From: Notospermus geniculatus
Taxonomy: Eukaryota > Nemertea > Pilidiophora > Heteronemertea > Lineidae
Direction: 5' to 3'
Length of the DNA: 64,000 bases
Assembly: GCA_002633025.1 (NCBI GenBank)
Contig: NMRB01001346.1
Coordinates: 71,698 to 135,697, forward strand
Each line of letters opens with the position of its first letter. Positions within the stretch are counted from its first letter, which is position 1. The position numbers and the translations under genes were made by a program. Shown here in pieces: positions 20,449-33,379 of this stretch. Under the pieces are notes generated by a model. It saw only the letters and a list, made by a program, of their open reading frames with translations. It searched no databases and was not told the origin of the DNA.

Positions 20449-23400
20449 TCACGGTCGTGACCACTGCGGCTGTCCAGGTGGTGGCCCTTGATACGGCGGC
20501 GGTTGGGAAAACTGTTGGCTGTAAGCAAACTGTGGTGGCGGGGGAGGAGGGGGTTGTAACTGGGGTGGGGGTTGTGAGAATTGTCCTGGTTGAATCGACA
20601 CTGGCACCTCCATAGGCGACGAAACGTAACGACTAGTTTGAGATATCTGGGGTGGAGGCGGGGCCTGACTGTACTGGAATGATGGATCACCAGGCATGGG
20701 TTCCATTGGTCCAGAGAAAGGAGGTTGTCCGATAAATGCTGGATGATTCTGAAGGTCACCAGGGTTGTAGATTTGTGGTTTGCCGGAGTACTGGTTGAAC
20801 GAGTACTTGGCAGCCTCACGCTGTTGTTTCCGTAGGGATGCATTCGCATCTCCATCTTCCTCGTCATCTGACCCATAGCCTATAAAGAAACGAAAATGTG
20901 TCGAGTGGAAATTAACTCTGTAATGAGAACCTTATGACCAGCTCCACATGAACCGTGTAGAGACCATAACCTAAACTTCATGACTCACACAGTTCCGAGT
21001 CTAAGCAACACTACATGGTACGATAAGATAAAGGAATGGGGGGGGGGGGGATTCCTGTATGAGGTACATATAGACAACTTACCAGCAACGCTCCCTAAAG
21101 CACCTTTTGTTCTCTTCTGATCACCACCTCTGTCCATAACAGCCGGTCGCTTTGTTCCTGGAAATGAATGGGCACACGGTCTCAGAAATTCAATAAAAAC
21201 CTAAGTACCGGTAAAAATTGGTTGATGATCCGCGAGGTAAAAAACCATGTGCACTGCAAATTAGGAACACTGCTGAGGTATGACAAATCTGACTCGCGTT
21301 CAAAAGGCAATTTGGATATTGACTGCATGCATTTGATCAGGCTTCAAAGAAAACTCAATGACAAACCCTGGCCTTGATTGGGTAATGGAGGAGGTGGCAT
21401 CAATTTCTTGTCCGACTGCCCTTCAATGGAGATTGGGGGTGGCGGTGGTGGCATCAGAACACCATTGCTTGCACCAGGTCTGAAATAAAACATTATTACT
21501 TGTACCTAACATGAAACAAAAGGTGACTTCCATTTTTCAATCAACTCGGGTTTGAGTGGGTTCGACATAGTATAGTGACTTATCAACTTTATGAGAGACA
21601 GAGTTTGCGCGCCAGTTTATGTTGTGTGGAATACAAACTGACGTACCTCTCTTCATATCTGTCATCTTCAGAGCCATCTGGTGGCGGCGGAGGTGGTGGC
21701 ATATCCCCAGATAAAGATGGCACTGGTGGTTGGGGCCCTCCCGCATTCGACGATGGAGGGGGCGGCGGAGGACTTGACTGGACTAAATTTGCTATGTGAG
21801 GTGGTCCATGCTGAAAGGGAAATCGCCAATAATAGAACCAGTACTGGGCACTTTTTCATGGGTTCCTAACACAATAATCACACAGAAGATGGTCATGATT
21901 TGATACCTGATAACCAAGTAGGTTCTCTGGCAACTTTTCTTCTTGTTTTTCCTCTGTAAACCTCCGTCGTGGGTGCTGTTCCTCCTTGCTTGGTGCTGCC
22001 ACCTTACTGTAGTAATCATATGCAGACAATGGAATGGCAGATGTTGCCATGGTGACAGCCGTAGTCGACGTCGTTGGCGGCGGCAAAGAATAGTTGACCG
22101 AGACGACATGTTGGGTTGGCTGTGCTACAGAACCTTGGTGCTGAATGGATACGGCCTGTTGGTGCACTATTTGGGCCATTGAAGCGGGTGGTGCCAGGGA
22201 AGAAGGTGGCACCATGGAGAATATTGAACCGCCAGCTGTGGTTACGACACCATGGCCTGGCTGGTGACCGCTTGTCTGGAAAAGAAACAAGAGGTTGATT
22301 TTGTGCTGGTTCAGTTTTCCCAAGCAGGTTCAGTTTTACGGGATTCAGGGATTTTGAGTTTGTGAGTAATCCACTTACCAAATGAACTTGGGGTGGGGGC
22401 ACTGAAAATAGTGCTTCACTTTGAGAAGTCAGTTGGACAGTTTGCGATGTCTCCAACGACATGGGAGGCGGTAGTTCTCCTTCCCTCAAATGCTGAGCTT
22501 GCTCCAACGCCTGTTGGTGTATTGTGGGGCCCTCAATTTGTGCCACAGGAGGCGGCTGCCCCAGTGTGATCTGACCAGGTTGCGGAGGCGGCTGGGATGN
22601 CCACTAAACATGTATTTTTTACCTGCCCTCTTGTTGCTAGAGCCCGGGAAGATCTTTGGGCTCACCTGAGGTTGCTGCCAAATTACTTTTTGTACTTCTC
22701 GCACACTGCACGGCAGGATGACAAGCTTCAATGTTTATTTAACAGTGACCTTTCCATCCCAATTCGAGAAAGTAAGGCTGCAATTGGGAATGTCACTACC
22801 TTTATATCTATAACTAGGAATGTTTTGATGTGAGTCCTGGCTGAAGCTTGGCTTCCTGCCCCTTCTTTATTATCTTCTATATTTTGTATTCACTGCTTGC
22901 CTCGTACAGTTTTGTTGCTTCGTCTTATTTTTGTTGTCTGGGCTTTAATGCCACATTCGCTGGCCCTGCCCAGATCTTGTACTTCTGTTTATTTCTTTTT
23001 GTTTCAATAAAGTGTTTATTTCAATTTCAAAGAAACGAGAGGTTGATTTTGTGCTGGTTCAATTTTCCCAAATAGGTTCAGTTTTATGGGATTCAGGGAT
23101 TTTGAGTTTGTGAGTAATCCACTTACCAAATGAACTTGGGGTGGGGGCACTGAAAATAGTGCTTCACTTTGAGAAGTCAGTTGGACAGTTTGCGATGTCT
23201 CCAACGACATGGGAGGTGGTAGTTCTCCTTCCCTCAAATGCTGAGCTTGCTCCAACGCCTGTTGGTGTAGTGCAGCGCCCTCAATTTGTGCCACAGGAGG
23301 CGGCTGCCCCAGTGTGATCTGACCAGGTTGCGGAGGCGGCTGGGATGTCAGCTGCACAATTCCTGGCTGTTGCTGAATCAACGTCTGTACCGGCGTCCCT

Positions 23401-26400
23401 GCCTGTACACCAGGTATCGTCGCCTGTACCCCTGGCTGTGTTAGATGCGTGATGGCTTGTGTCTGTGTATTCAATGGTTGATTCACTGAAACCACTGGCT
23501 GTGCCAGTGACAGCTGCTGCTGTCCCACCGCTTGAAGGGTTGGCTGACCTAACTGTGGCATTCCAGGCTGGGCCAGTTGTCCCTGAATCTGCATTCCAGG
23601 TGGCAACTGTACTTGCATTGTGTTTGGAGCCTGGTGTGGATTGACCAATGACGGTTGTGTGGCTTGTCCGAGACTTTGTCCGAGGGCCATTGTGGTGACT
23701 GGCTGCAGTCCAAGCTGGGATTGCGTAAGCTGCATCGAGGGCTGCTGGGCCACTGTTGACAACGTTTGAGCCAGTTGATGAGAAGAGAGTGCAGCAGATC
23801 CTGTAATTATAAACTTTGATGACGAGCCAGGAAATAACTGACCTACATGTAGGCCACAAGCAATTCAAAAGCATGAAAAGGTTGGTATAAGGCCGGTGAA
23901 TGAGACCACTATTACAAAAGTGTAGCCAAACAAATTATCCATAAATTTAGTGCAAATTCCTATCAATGTCAAATACAAAAGTGTGACAATTCAGTTTACA
24001 GAGAATGCCCAACAGTATTTTTTCTAATGAAAGGCCAGAAGAAATCTACCCTGCGTGATGCACTAAACTGCACACTGTGAAGGGTGTGGTATTTAGGGAA
24101 GCATGAAGTTGAATAAACTTCCGAGCAAATTAGTTGTCTGGATCTTGTAACATAATTCACGGCAAGAAAAAGAACCTACCCAACTGGGGTTGCTGCAGCG
24201 TCGCAATGCCAGGATTGCCCGATATAAGAGTTGTCTGCTGGTTCAGCAGCGGGCGAGGAGGGGCTGTGGGAAGAAACAAAATAGAAAGTAAGAAAGTGGG
24301 TCTTCATGTTGTGATGCGTCCATGCAATAGTCTAGACCATTTCATTTTCATCTGAAAAAAAATAATATTAAATTGAAATTCGACAAGTTAACTTAGTTTT
24401 TAGGGCAAATAAGACGACAACATGGCAATAGGGAAATGTAATTTTATGCCTTCTATTTACATCATGCCCCCAGCCGTTAAGAAATGAGAAAGAAAATTCA
24501 GCTGAACTGACAGATTACTCAACCTCAATATGGATGCAACCTAAATGAAAAATGTGAGAAAATTCCATGAAATGCTTGGTCAAAGTCTTGTTAGCAATCA
24601 GCAATTTTGTTTGGTTAGTTGAAAGAAAATCAAATATCTGCCATAACTGAAACTCCACCACAAGCTAAAATGTTTTTTTTCAATCATGCACAGTATCAAA
24701 TGCTCATTAAAGTGGAAATGGGCCAGGTACGTGTATATAACCCACCAGTGAAGAACGGCCTCCCACTTTTTAAACTTCTTTCAAAACTCATGTCAAGAAG
24801 GTACAGTCTTGTTCGTATTAATATCAACACCTTATATCTCAAATATCTCATAAACCATCAAACCAATTTAAATGCGGTTTTCTGCATAAAGTCAGAAATC
24901 TTGTTGACTACAACTGGGCATCAGTGTTTTTGCACAAGATTCACTTCTTCATTGCGTAATCTGTCGTTGAAAAAAGGTCCAAAAAAAAACTTTTTTGTTT
25001 CTGGATATTTCACCAAAATTCCTTTGCTAGAATGAAGTAATGCCAAAATAAAGGTGATTTAGCAAGTTACTGTCAAAATCGGCCATTTAGTTTTTGAAAA
25101 ATTGACGTTTTTGTAAAGCTATATCAACACCACTTGTCTTCCACTGCCAACAACTTTTGAGACGGTCCCTACATAATAATGCAAACCATACTTCATGTCC
25201 CTTGTGTAGGCCGTCAGTGCATACAAAATCCATAGATCTGTAGAACAGCGCTGAGTCCTATGTGGCAAAAGTGTTACATAATAATTTTTCAAGTGTGTGG
25301 ACGCTTTAGTGACCAATTCATGCACTGGTTAACTTCAAACAAAGATGACAAAGGCTACTAAGTTCTTTCTCAATGGGTGTTACTTTTTGCAATACAATGT
25401 CATGAATAACCAGTACAGGTCACAACATTTATCTCTGTCTATACAGTGACCCATGCATGGTGTATGGTTTGCATTATTATGTAGGGGCCGTCTCATAAGT
25501 TGTTGGTAGTGGAACACAAGTGGTGTTGATATAGCTTTACAAAAACGTCAATTTCTCAAAAACTAAACGACGTATTTTGGCAGTAACTTGCTAAATCACC
25601 TTTACTTTGGCATAACTTCATTCTGGCCAAGGAATTTTGGTGAAAAATCCAGAAACAAAAAAGTTTTTTTTTGGACCTTTTTTCAATGACAGATTACGCA
25701 ATGAAGAAGTGAATCTTGTGCAAAAACATTGATGCCCAGTTGTAGTCAACAAGATTTCTGACCTTATGCAGAAAACCGCATTTAAATTGGTTTGATGGTT
25801 TATGAGATATTTGAGATAATAGGTGTTGATATTAATACGAACAAGACTGTACATGTACCAAGAAGGGAATATAAACTACTTCATGCAATTCATGGCTGCA
25901 ATACCCATAAAAAGTTCATTACCGGTATTAAGTCGGTAAGAGATTCCTCCAAGAAAACTGGACAGATGTTATTTGAATGTTCCATGGCCTCAAACTGAGT
26001 AACCAGCACGATTTTACCAAACCAGTAGCAAATCTGCTGCATACCAGACTGCTCTCCACGACGAGGAAATAGACACTGGTAATTTTCAATTTCAATGATT
26101 TTCATCTTCAATATGATTTACCGGTATACAGTCAACGTCGCATATAACGGCCTTGCATATACCGGATAATCGCCTATAACGTACTGAAACTGGAAGTCCC
26201 GGTCCCGTTTTACAATGCATCAGCCATATGCATATAACAGACTTTGCATATAACGGACAAAAATTACAGGTCCCAATCAGTACGTTATAGGCGACGTTGA
26301 CTGTATCTTCAAAACGTTAGGACTGCTAGCTACATCTAAGAATAGCAAATCTCATATGACTGAACTTCTCAACTCCTTGTCATACATTCAGTCTACCATT

Positions 26401-29400
26401 CCTATTTACAAATAATCAAAAGTCTACAGGATACATAGATCTGACATTTATGGGCTTGTTGGACAACAAACAATGAGATTTCATGTACATTGATATGAAA
26501 TTGACTACAGCAGGCGAAGTTGGGTCGCTTTTGTTCTGGAACAAAGGCACATTATTCATGAAGAAATGGTCTAGACTGTCAATGCATGGCAACAGTGAAG
26601 TTTTTGTTAAACTTCAAAAATGCTGAAATAAAAACTCACATATTAGTAAACCCATGATTGTCTTAATATACAAGTCAGAGATTTTGAAAATCACCACGAA
26701 AAATTAACTTGGAAATATGCGGTGAGAAAATTGAACTACAACTAGGAGCAACTAAATGCCTGAAAACTCAAATAATTCTGTGACTTTGTTATTCGTATGG
26801 GTTGCAAAAACTGGCAAAATAATTGTGCGGAATCTACATCAATTGAGCTATTACAAGCCGCACGGACAGAATTACTGCCGATAAGTTACATGAGATGACT
26901 TTCTAGTCCAGGCTTGTTAGGATTCTGCCAATGCAAATTGAGAAATCAACATTATATTCACGATCAACCATAGTCAGTAACTGTATGACATGCAGCTCGA
27001 AAATAACTTACAAAACAAAATATAGGCATCCTTTTCGCTTGGGCCACGACCCCCCACTCAACCCAACCCCACTCTTTTTAGATATTTACGGACTTGCCAA
27101 AAAGAATTATCGAATATTCAACATAGGTTATCAACAACCAAGGTGCTTTCATTGGAAATACAAGAGTAATCTCTCAGACTGTTGCCCATTCGTATTTTAA
27201 GAAGGAAATAGGACATTGGACCAAATTTTAATGTTCCAAATGTAGGTGGAAATGTAGACTCCTTCATATACTTTAATTAAAGGAGACTGTTCTATCCACC
27301 AGTTAATCTAGGAGGTTTGTATCAGCGTTAAAACTTTACTCTGAGCTTAACACCTTCTTGACCTCCACCAACCAAGATTCTGCCCAGCCGACCGGCCTTT
27401 CTTTGTTGAAATCGACATGCATGGAAAAATCTTTGTGTTCTCATCTATCATTACAAAAGCAATTCTGACAAATGGACAAGAATTTCAAATTTCAAATAAT
27501 AAGCCAGTCTCAGGCAGATCCCTGATTTACCATGAAAAGGAAAGACCATTGAGTAGCAAGTCAGTGGTGCCAAAACAACAGAATTCATCAGGGCCCATCT
27601 TCATAAAAGTACATCACTTCAGACTTAAGTTCTTTTACAAATACGGGTGCAGATCATTAAATCACAACCGATATCTTTTTTTAAATTTTTATACAGAGTA
27701 CTGCAGGGTGGGCCAGAGAAAGTGTCCCCCCGAACAACAGGGAACAATAGAAATGCTATTGTTCGCGGGACACTTTCTCTGGTCCACCCCTGTAGACCTA
27801 CAGGAAGCACTTCACTCCTTTCTTAGAATTGGAACTGACTTGCACACTTAGATGGTCTCTTCTTTGTCAACAGTACACATGTCAATATCCCCATATTAAT
27901 CTACAACAACCGACAAATTAACCCATGTTGTGGTCAATAATGGCAGACTCATTCTACTTGTTCAATGAAAATAAAATGCATCCCCGAATGAAGTTCATGG
28001 ACCTACAAGAGAACATAACTAACTCGTTATAACTTATGGTATTGAGTCATTTAGCCCAGAAGAAGGTCGACATGAAGTATGCAGACATCAACTCCCAGGT
28101 GGTCAAAATTATTGTGCTCAGCAAATAGTTTTGTTCCGACTTTTGGCCCGGTGGCGATCTTCAAGTCTTCCTTCATGTCATTGGCAGGTACGTCGCATCG
28201 GCAGAAAAAACTGAGGGCACCAGAGAGATGTGTCACTGAACTTACCTTATGATCCGGGCCCATGTCGAATATGCCATACGTTGAAAAACCTTAAGAATAT
28301 TTCGGTATTTAACTAAAGAACCATTAGTACAAAAGCCAGTTTTTGGTATGCAGCATTATACTGCACCATTTTTAAACTAGTAATTTTATCAGGCAGGAAA
28401 ACATCTGAAAAAGATGTGAAAAAACGCTGGGACTCACAACTGGCTCTGCCAAAATCTGTAAAGAGATGTGAACGGCACTCTCTCGGTTGAGTTTACTATG
28501 CCGTGTGACTTACTCTGTAATTGTACAGTGGCTAATACAGCAGCCGTGGCGGGAGATACTGTAGGTGGCAGCGAGGCCAGTGCTTGATACTGTGTCAGTT
28601 CTTGTTGGACCTGCAATTGGAAATAGAGCATTCATACGAATAAATCCGAATGAACGGATGATCACCAATAGACCAAATGCCAATCATACTTATTTTCTTA
28701 TGCTATTCTAATGTAAATGAATCACAGTGCATTTCATATACGAATTTGAGCAAGAAGATCATGAATGCACTAAACAGGCAGGACAACCTGCATGACCAGT
28801 GCATATCAATATTTGAAATTTTCCTGTCATTATGAATGATAAAATGCACATGTAGAACACTGCCAATGTTTCAGAAAAATGTTTAGGCCAGCAAGTAGTT
28901 CATTCATTACTTGGGGACATAGCGAGATGAACAGTTTCAGCTGAGTAATCTCACTTGCATAACAATTTACCGGTAACCCATCTGCCCACAGCAGAGTCCA
29001 GCAGATGGCATCTTCTGCCGAAGTTTTCTTGTGTCCTATATGGCACTGATTGAAAAATATTTGAAGAAAGCTTGTTCCTATTCACTATCTGAATGAATGT
29101 TCCTTCAAATTATTTCCATTTTTATTTCCAAGGCTTTTAGAAAACTTCAACAGATAGGCCTACTGGACACAGATGAGTTACGGGACTCAACAGCTTTGAC
29201 AATGGCAGAACTACCGGTAATATTATTATACAGTACCGGTAGAACTCGCATACAACGTATTGATTGGCACCAGCAATTTCCGTCCGTTATACATGTATGC
29301 GAAGTCCGTTATATGCATATGGCCAATGCATTGCTAAAAGGGACCGGAACTTCAAGAATTGTTACGTTATAGGCGAGTGTCCAGTTTATGCGAGGCCGTT

Positions 29401-32400
29401 ATGTGCGAGTTCTACTGTTTATGGAACCATTAAACCCCACAGTACTACCCGGTACATGTAATAATAGGTTCTACTGAAATGAGAATTCTTTCCCCGACAG
29501 CAAGTTTCATAAACCAACAAAACCACGAACAATCATGTGAAAAATATATGCATGTTAACAAAGTTGATATCCTCTGGTACCACTTGTGGATTAGAAAACA
29601 GCAGAGTCAACTGACTCACCGAGTAATCCCCGACACTATTTATACAGTAAGCAGAATCCCTCCTTTTTCCTTGTACGCATGGAACTTAATGCAATTATAT
29701 TCATACCTGTTCTTTCAGTTGCAACTATGAAAATAGGTATAAGAATGCTAGGAATTGTAACTTAGAAAGAAATTACAGACCAAACCTAATCATTGCTGAT
29801 CATTATGAGACCTGTGCAGCTCCACGTGAAAGTTTTCTCATGTGACTTCACTCTCAAGATGGGCAATTTTTGGTTTCTGTAGGACTCACACCAAGACCAG
29901 TGACACTAACTGCCCATAGTTTTCTGCAGTGTAGTTGCCCATAGAAAGCCAACTTGTGTGGCAAAACTTTCACGTGGAGTGGCACACCTTTAGTCGATGA
30001 TGATTTCTTCCTTCTGCTTTTATTAGGATTCCTAATATTGTTGTGTCAGTCTTGCACAAAAAAATTGCATTTCTAGGAGAAACCTGGTTAAAACCATTTC
30101 ATTGAAACAAGTGCGTCTAACTCTAAGATTGGTAAAATGCAAAACACTGAGACTGAGAGGTATGGTTTGAAGCTCCTGTCCATCCTTTTGAATAATCAGT
30201 CTGATTCGTTTCTCTAAGTCCATATCATCACAGTCCATGATGCAGAGCAAGGTCCACTTCCAAACAAGGCCATCATCCAATCGGAATGAATCCCTAGCAG
30301 AGTCCTTTGTTAGAGCTGTGTAATAACTTCAACGCAAAGAAATATGGTTGATTAATATCATTCCCACTAGGGGAAACATGAATGGTGTTGTGATAACATG
30401 CCAGAAACTGACTCCAGTGCCCATGTCACATCATCCGCTGATCGGTCCACAATATTTCGAAAAATCCTCTACAAGACATCTCTGGCACACTGCGACGTAA
30501 CCTTTGGAGAATGGCCTGTTTAGACCAGAACTGATGAAAATGTCATTATTCAGCCCAAAAAGAAGTTTGTAACATTATAAACCTGAAGCATGTTCAGTGG
30601 ATTACACCAGAAAATACTGGACAAGTGTACCCTGATCATAAAACACTCTATGTGCACATTTCCCACTCTTCTTCATCCTGAGAATATCAGGGGTCCTCAG
30701 CATTTGCTCCCTTCATCACCGCGCACAGTTAGGAGTAGTCAGCAACGCTTATCGCCAATAGACGGCAGCAAAGTTCTAGCGGACCAACACAATATAAAAC
30801 TCTCCTGATTGGGGCTCTATCAACTATGAATGGGTCCGCTTGGCATTGAATTGGATCGCAGTGTCCCCTATTGGCAAACTGACTGACAGCTCCGATTGTG
30901 TGCAGTGATGTAGGGAGTGACTGCAACTACATGTAGACACATGGTGATTTATAGTTAGCTTATGACGAGACAATGTTTTGCCAGAGATAAATCAAAAGCT
31001 TTTTATGTCTTCTTTTATGGTTTGAGTTACACCCAGTAACACAAACCATTATCAAAACACAAAATGCAAACTAAAACTAATTCAGAATTCACAACTGGAC
31101 TGATCTACATACACACTTATGCATGAAAAGTGGCAAACTTTTCTCTTTATTTACACGTGACTTAAACTTGACATTAGTCAAAGATCGGCCAAAAGGCTAT
31201 TTTGAAAATCATTGTGACCTAGGTGAGGGAACCCATAGCATCATGATCAACCAAACAACAATCACTGCAAATGCAAACAAGCTGCGTAGGTTGCACACAA
31301 TTTAAGAACACAGTCCAAAACATATGGCATGTAAGTTATAAGTTATATTCGTTAATAAGTTATATTCGTTATTTGAGCTTATCACAAAGAATTTTATGTT
31401 TCTGCTTCACCAAGTGACACCGTGATGTTTACAGCCTGTCATTGGTCAGTAAATTAAAGTGCACCTACTGTCGCTCCTTGCATTTTGCAACAAATAATGC
31501 CAGTGGGCTCAGTTGATTAACCACACCAGTTCACTTATGTGAAAAGGTCAAATCATTCTACTAACATATGTGCTTGGCTGATGGGTTGTGTGAATTTGTG
31601 AGAAAAAATCGTCTTAATAAAAGGCCTATAGGTGTGCCCAAAACTTCAGGAGTAAACCAATGTTAGTATTCAGTTGACAACACATGTACAAGATGATAGA
31701 CAGAAGCTGAAAATGATTGGAAATTATTTCAAAGTGGAGTTTGAACAACCAGCGTGCCAGGGAATAGCCCCTCGACTCCATAACTGAACACCACAGCATC
31801 AAAAGGTAACCGTAAGGCCCAGTTCTCCTGTTTTGGACCGACCATTGTAAAATCCCAATTCTTTTCTGCTATTTTTTCTAAGAGAGTGGGAGACAGACTT
31901 TCAATCGCATGGAGTCCCCCTCCCCGCCAGCATTCTTTACACATATTTTGGGGCAACATTTTGCCTGCTTAGCGAAATATAATTACGTTTCTTCAGTCTA
32001 GGAAAACTCGACGATGTCGCATTTGAGGAAAGGGTTAGTGGCCTTGGTGAACCCGCACATTTCAATAGCTGAAATGTACACGTACTTCGTAACAGGAAGA
32101 CAGGAGCCAATCAATGCAAAGGCAGTCTGACAGCCCTTCATCATTTAGTGACTTCCGACAGGTTGTCCTAGACCACCTCACATCTACTNAAGACTCTTCA
32201 AATTTAAGTCCGAACGACTCGAAAAATTTGATTTGTTGATTCTGTCCACTGGCAAATCATGCTCAGAGAAGACCGATCAATAAAACACACAATACAGCAT
32301 ATTTCAAGACCACTTTAGATCATCCTGACATAATATTAGCTACAATATTAAAACAGGAACAATGCAGGATTTTTACTTACTATCCACACTATGCTGGTCT

Positions 32401-33379
32401 GGTCCTTGAACACAAAGATATAGTGGCCTTTCCCTGAAATGTGTCAATCGATTTGAATGAGATTCAGGTTGCACAAGACAAACGCAAGAAAATCATTAGA
32501 ATACAAAAAGCAAATCAGAACCAGTTTGGTTCTCAGCATTTCTCATACAAGCAACAATACCTAGTTGTAAAGTGCAGTGCCTGGATTACATGTACAATAC
32601 ATTCACTCAGCTTACAGTAATTATCATCATCAGTACATGTTGCTATGTGCTGGGCTAGTTCAGAACACCACCAGTATTATCTCAGCATAATATGAACAGG
32701 GCTTACTGAAGGAGATACTGCCCAGATAAAGTTATTGCCACTTGCCATTGATGAATCGAGCACAAGTTTTACATACCCAAGACCTTTGGATTTGTCCTCT
32801 GGTGTCATGAATCTGCCTCTTGTTGATACTGCAGCACCACTCATTTTGGAGATCTGAAGGACATCATGGAATCATGTTAAGGGTGAACAAATATCTCCAT
32901 CATGTAATGATTAGATGATGTAAAGTTCTGGTGATTAACCCATTCACTGGCTGGGGAACTGCATGCAGTCGACAATGGTCTGAAGAAGTTAACCTCCACA
33001 ACTTCTTGTAAGATGACTAAGTAAACATTTGTTTTAAATTCATGGTTTGTGATTGAACGAAACAAGATGTACCTCTTCCTGTGTTGCTCCTCTTGTAAGT
33101 AGATTCCTACATCCAATCGGGACATCATTGATATCCACCTCGGCAACAACAAGATTATTCTGCGAAGGCACCTGCAGAGATTTGTTATAAGGCACACTGG
33201 CAGCGGTCGAGGCTCTAGGCTTGCTAATTTGCGGTGTCCCAGAGAGCTGTGAAGGTTTAAGCTTGCCTTTTGCAATGAGCATAGCATTAACTTTGGCAGC
33301 TGCCTCGGCAGCAGCTTCCAAACTGCTCTTTGACTGAGTGTTCATGGTGTCAGTTGGAGGACAATGTGCACTTGTGGTA
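20449..33379 (-). CDS. KHDC4: KHDC4 (BLOM7)-like pre-mRNA splicing factor, KH exons not found
   Basis: Minus-strand exons with matching GT-AG phases are: 33073-33379 (ATG of MNTQSKSS at 33345), 32777-32853, 32381-32433, 28514-28610, 24180-24263, 23127-23800, 21907-22275, 21647-21810, 21367-21479, 21083-21157 and 20449-20879 (stop at 20449). A possible upstream exon is 33538-33608, open and in phase. Diagnostic sequences are [50 protein letters not shown] and [11 protein letters not shown] at the N terminus, and [21 protein letters not shown]-type and [10 protein letters not shown] motifs near the C terminus, all in KHDC4 order. The tail is very rich in Q and P. KHDC4 is a nuclear KH-domain RNA-binding protein acting with the Prp19 complex in splicing. 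The exons for the central KH domain should lie between 28610 and 32381 but are absent. A single N at 32189 marks a join where they may be missing. Confidence 0.8.
22379..22599 (-). pseudogene. Second, partial copy of the KHDC4 Q-rich exon (allelic duplicate)
   Basis: The end of the Q/P-rich exon ([18 protein letters not shown] to PPPQVHL, with donor GTAAGT) is repeated here and in 23127-23800 with a few substitutions. The copy is cut off by the N at 22600. Intron sequence beside it (about 22280-22378) is also repeated at 23034-23126. Two alleles placed in series is the simplest reading. A real tandem duplication is possible. Confidence 0.75.
22601..23036 (+). mobile_element. 3' end of a non-LTR retrotransposon (LINE)
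   Basis: The plus strand reads [21 protein letters not shown], the cysteine/histidine-type C-terminal segment typical of LINE ORF2 proteins, with a stop shortly before 22833. About 200 bp of T-rich 3' UTR follow, ending TTTCAATAAAGTGTTTATTTC. The left side is cut by the N at 22600. The right side runs into intron sequence (AAAGAAACGAGAGGTTG) that lacks the LINE in the other copy at about 22281 (AAAGAAACAAGAGGTTG). The insertion therefore appears polymorphic between the two copies. Confidence 0.7.
24802..25858. mobile_element. Large foldback element, about 1.06 kb, in a KHDC4 intron
   Basis: Two arms of about 390 bp (24802-25190 and 25462-25858) are near-identical inverted copies around a loop of about 270 bp. 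The outer ends are TACAGTCTTGTTCG and its complement, with an extra TGTACA-type unit on the right. CAAGAAGG occurs directly at 24794-24801 and 25859-25866, a probable 8-bp target duplication. ORFs in the arms are mirror products, not genes. In the pre-mRNA this would fold into a long double-stranded hairpin. Confidence 0.8.
26129..26303. mobile_element. pogo-like MITE, 175 bp
   Basis: It starts CAGTCAACGTCGCATATAAC and ends with a matching inverted end (GGCGACGTTGACTG), flanked by TA on both sides. CAGT-start ends followed by TATAACGG segments are typical of pogo/Tigger-derived MITEs. Confidence 0.65.
27704..27792. mobile_element. 89-bp hairpin element
   Basis: The arms CAGGGTGGGCCAGAGAAAGT and the complement of CAGGGGTGGACCAGAGAAAG continue through GTCCC and GAACAATAG into a very short loop. 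It is a minimal MITE inside the KHDC4 intron. Confidence 0.7.
29231..29417. mobile_element. pogo-like MITE, second copy
   Basis: The ends resemble CAGTAGAACTCGCACATAAC, the left one carrying a small ACCGGT insertion. The internal CGTTATAGGCGA and TATGCATATGGCC segments are shared with the element at 26129. Confidence 0.55.
30087..30315 (-). CDS. Possible coding exon, unassigned
   Basis: An open minus-strand stretch begins after a plausible acceptor (TTATTACACAG). It reads [16 protein letters not shown], then [15 protein letters not shown] and [13 protein letters not shown], which looks protein-like. A possible donor is ACCAG/GTTTCT near 30087. It lies inside the KHDC4 interval but does not resemble that family. 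It could be an exon of another gene, a fragment or chance. Confidence 0.25.
30316..32380. other. Intron or assembly-gap region with no supported exon
   Basis: The KH-domain exons expected here were searched for by eye on the minus strand and not found. A lone N at 32189 separates two contigs. Short ORFs at about 31729-31959 and 32000-32150 have no recognisable family and no clear splice sites. Confidence 0.4.

Noticed and set aside
20370-20876. 168-codon minus-strand ORF
   Set aside because: It is an alternative frame of the last KHDC4 exon; the Q/P-rich frame joined by a proper acceptor at 20879 is the coding one.
24619-25854. ORFs of 138 and 78 codons with similar proteins on opposite strands
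   Set aside because: They are mirror readings of the two arms of one foldback element and overlap stops and homopolymers; not genes.
28051-28263. Minus-strand ORF considered as the missing KH exon
   Set aside because: A faint KLF-type similarity only; no GXXG loop, no fitting splice phases, and no resemblance to the KHDC4 KH core.
31729-32150. Two short minus-strand ORFs near the N at 32189
   Set aside because: They have no clear acceptor or donor and no family; part overlaps sequence resembling a repeat seen near 15500.
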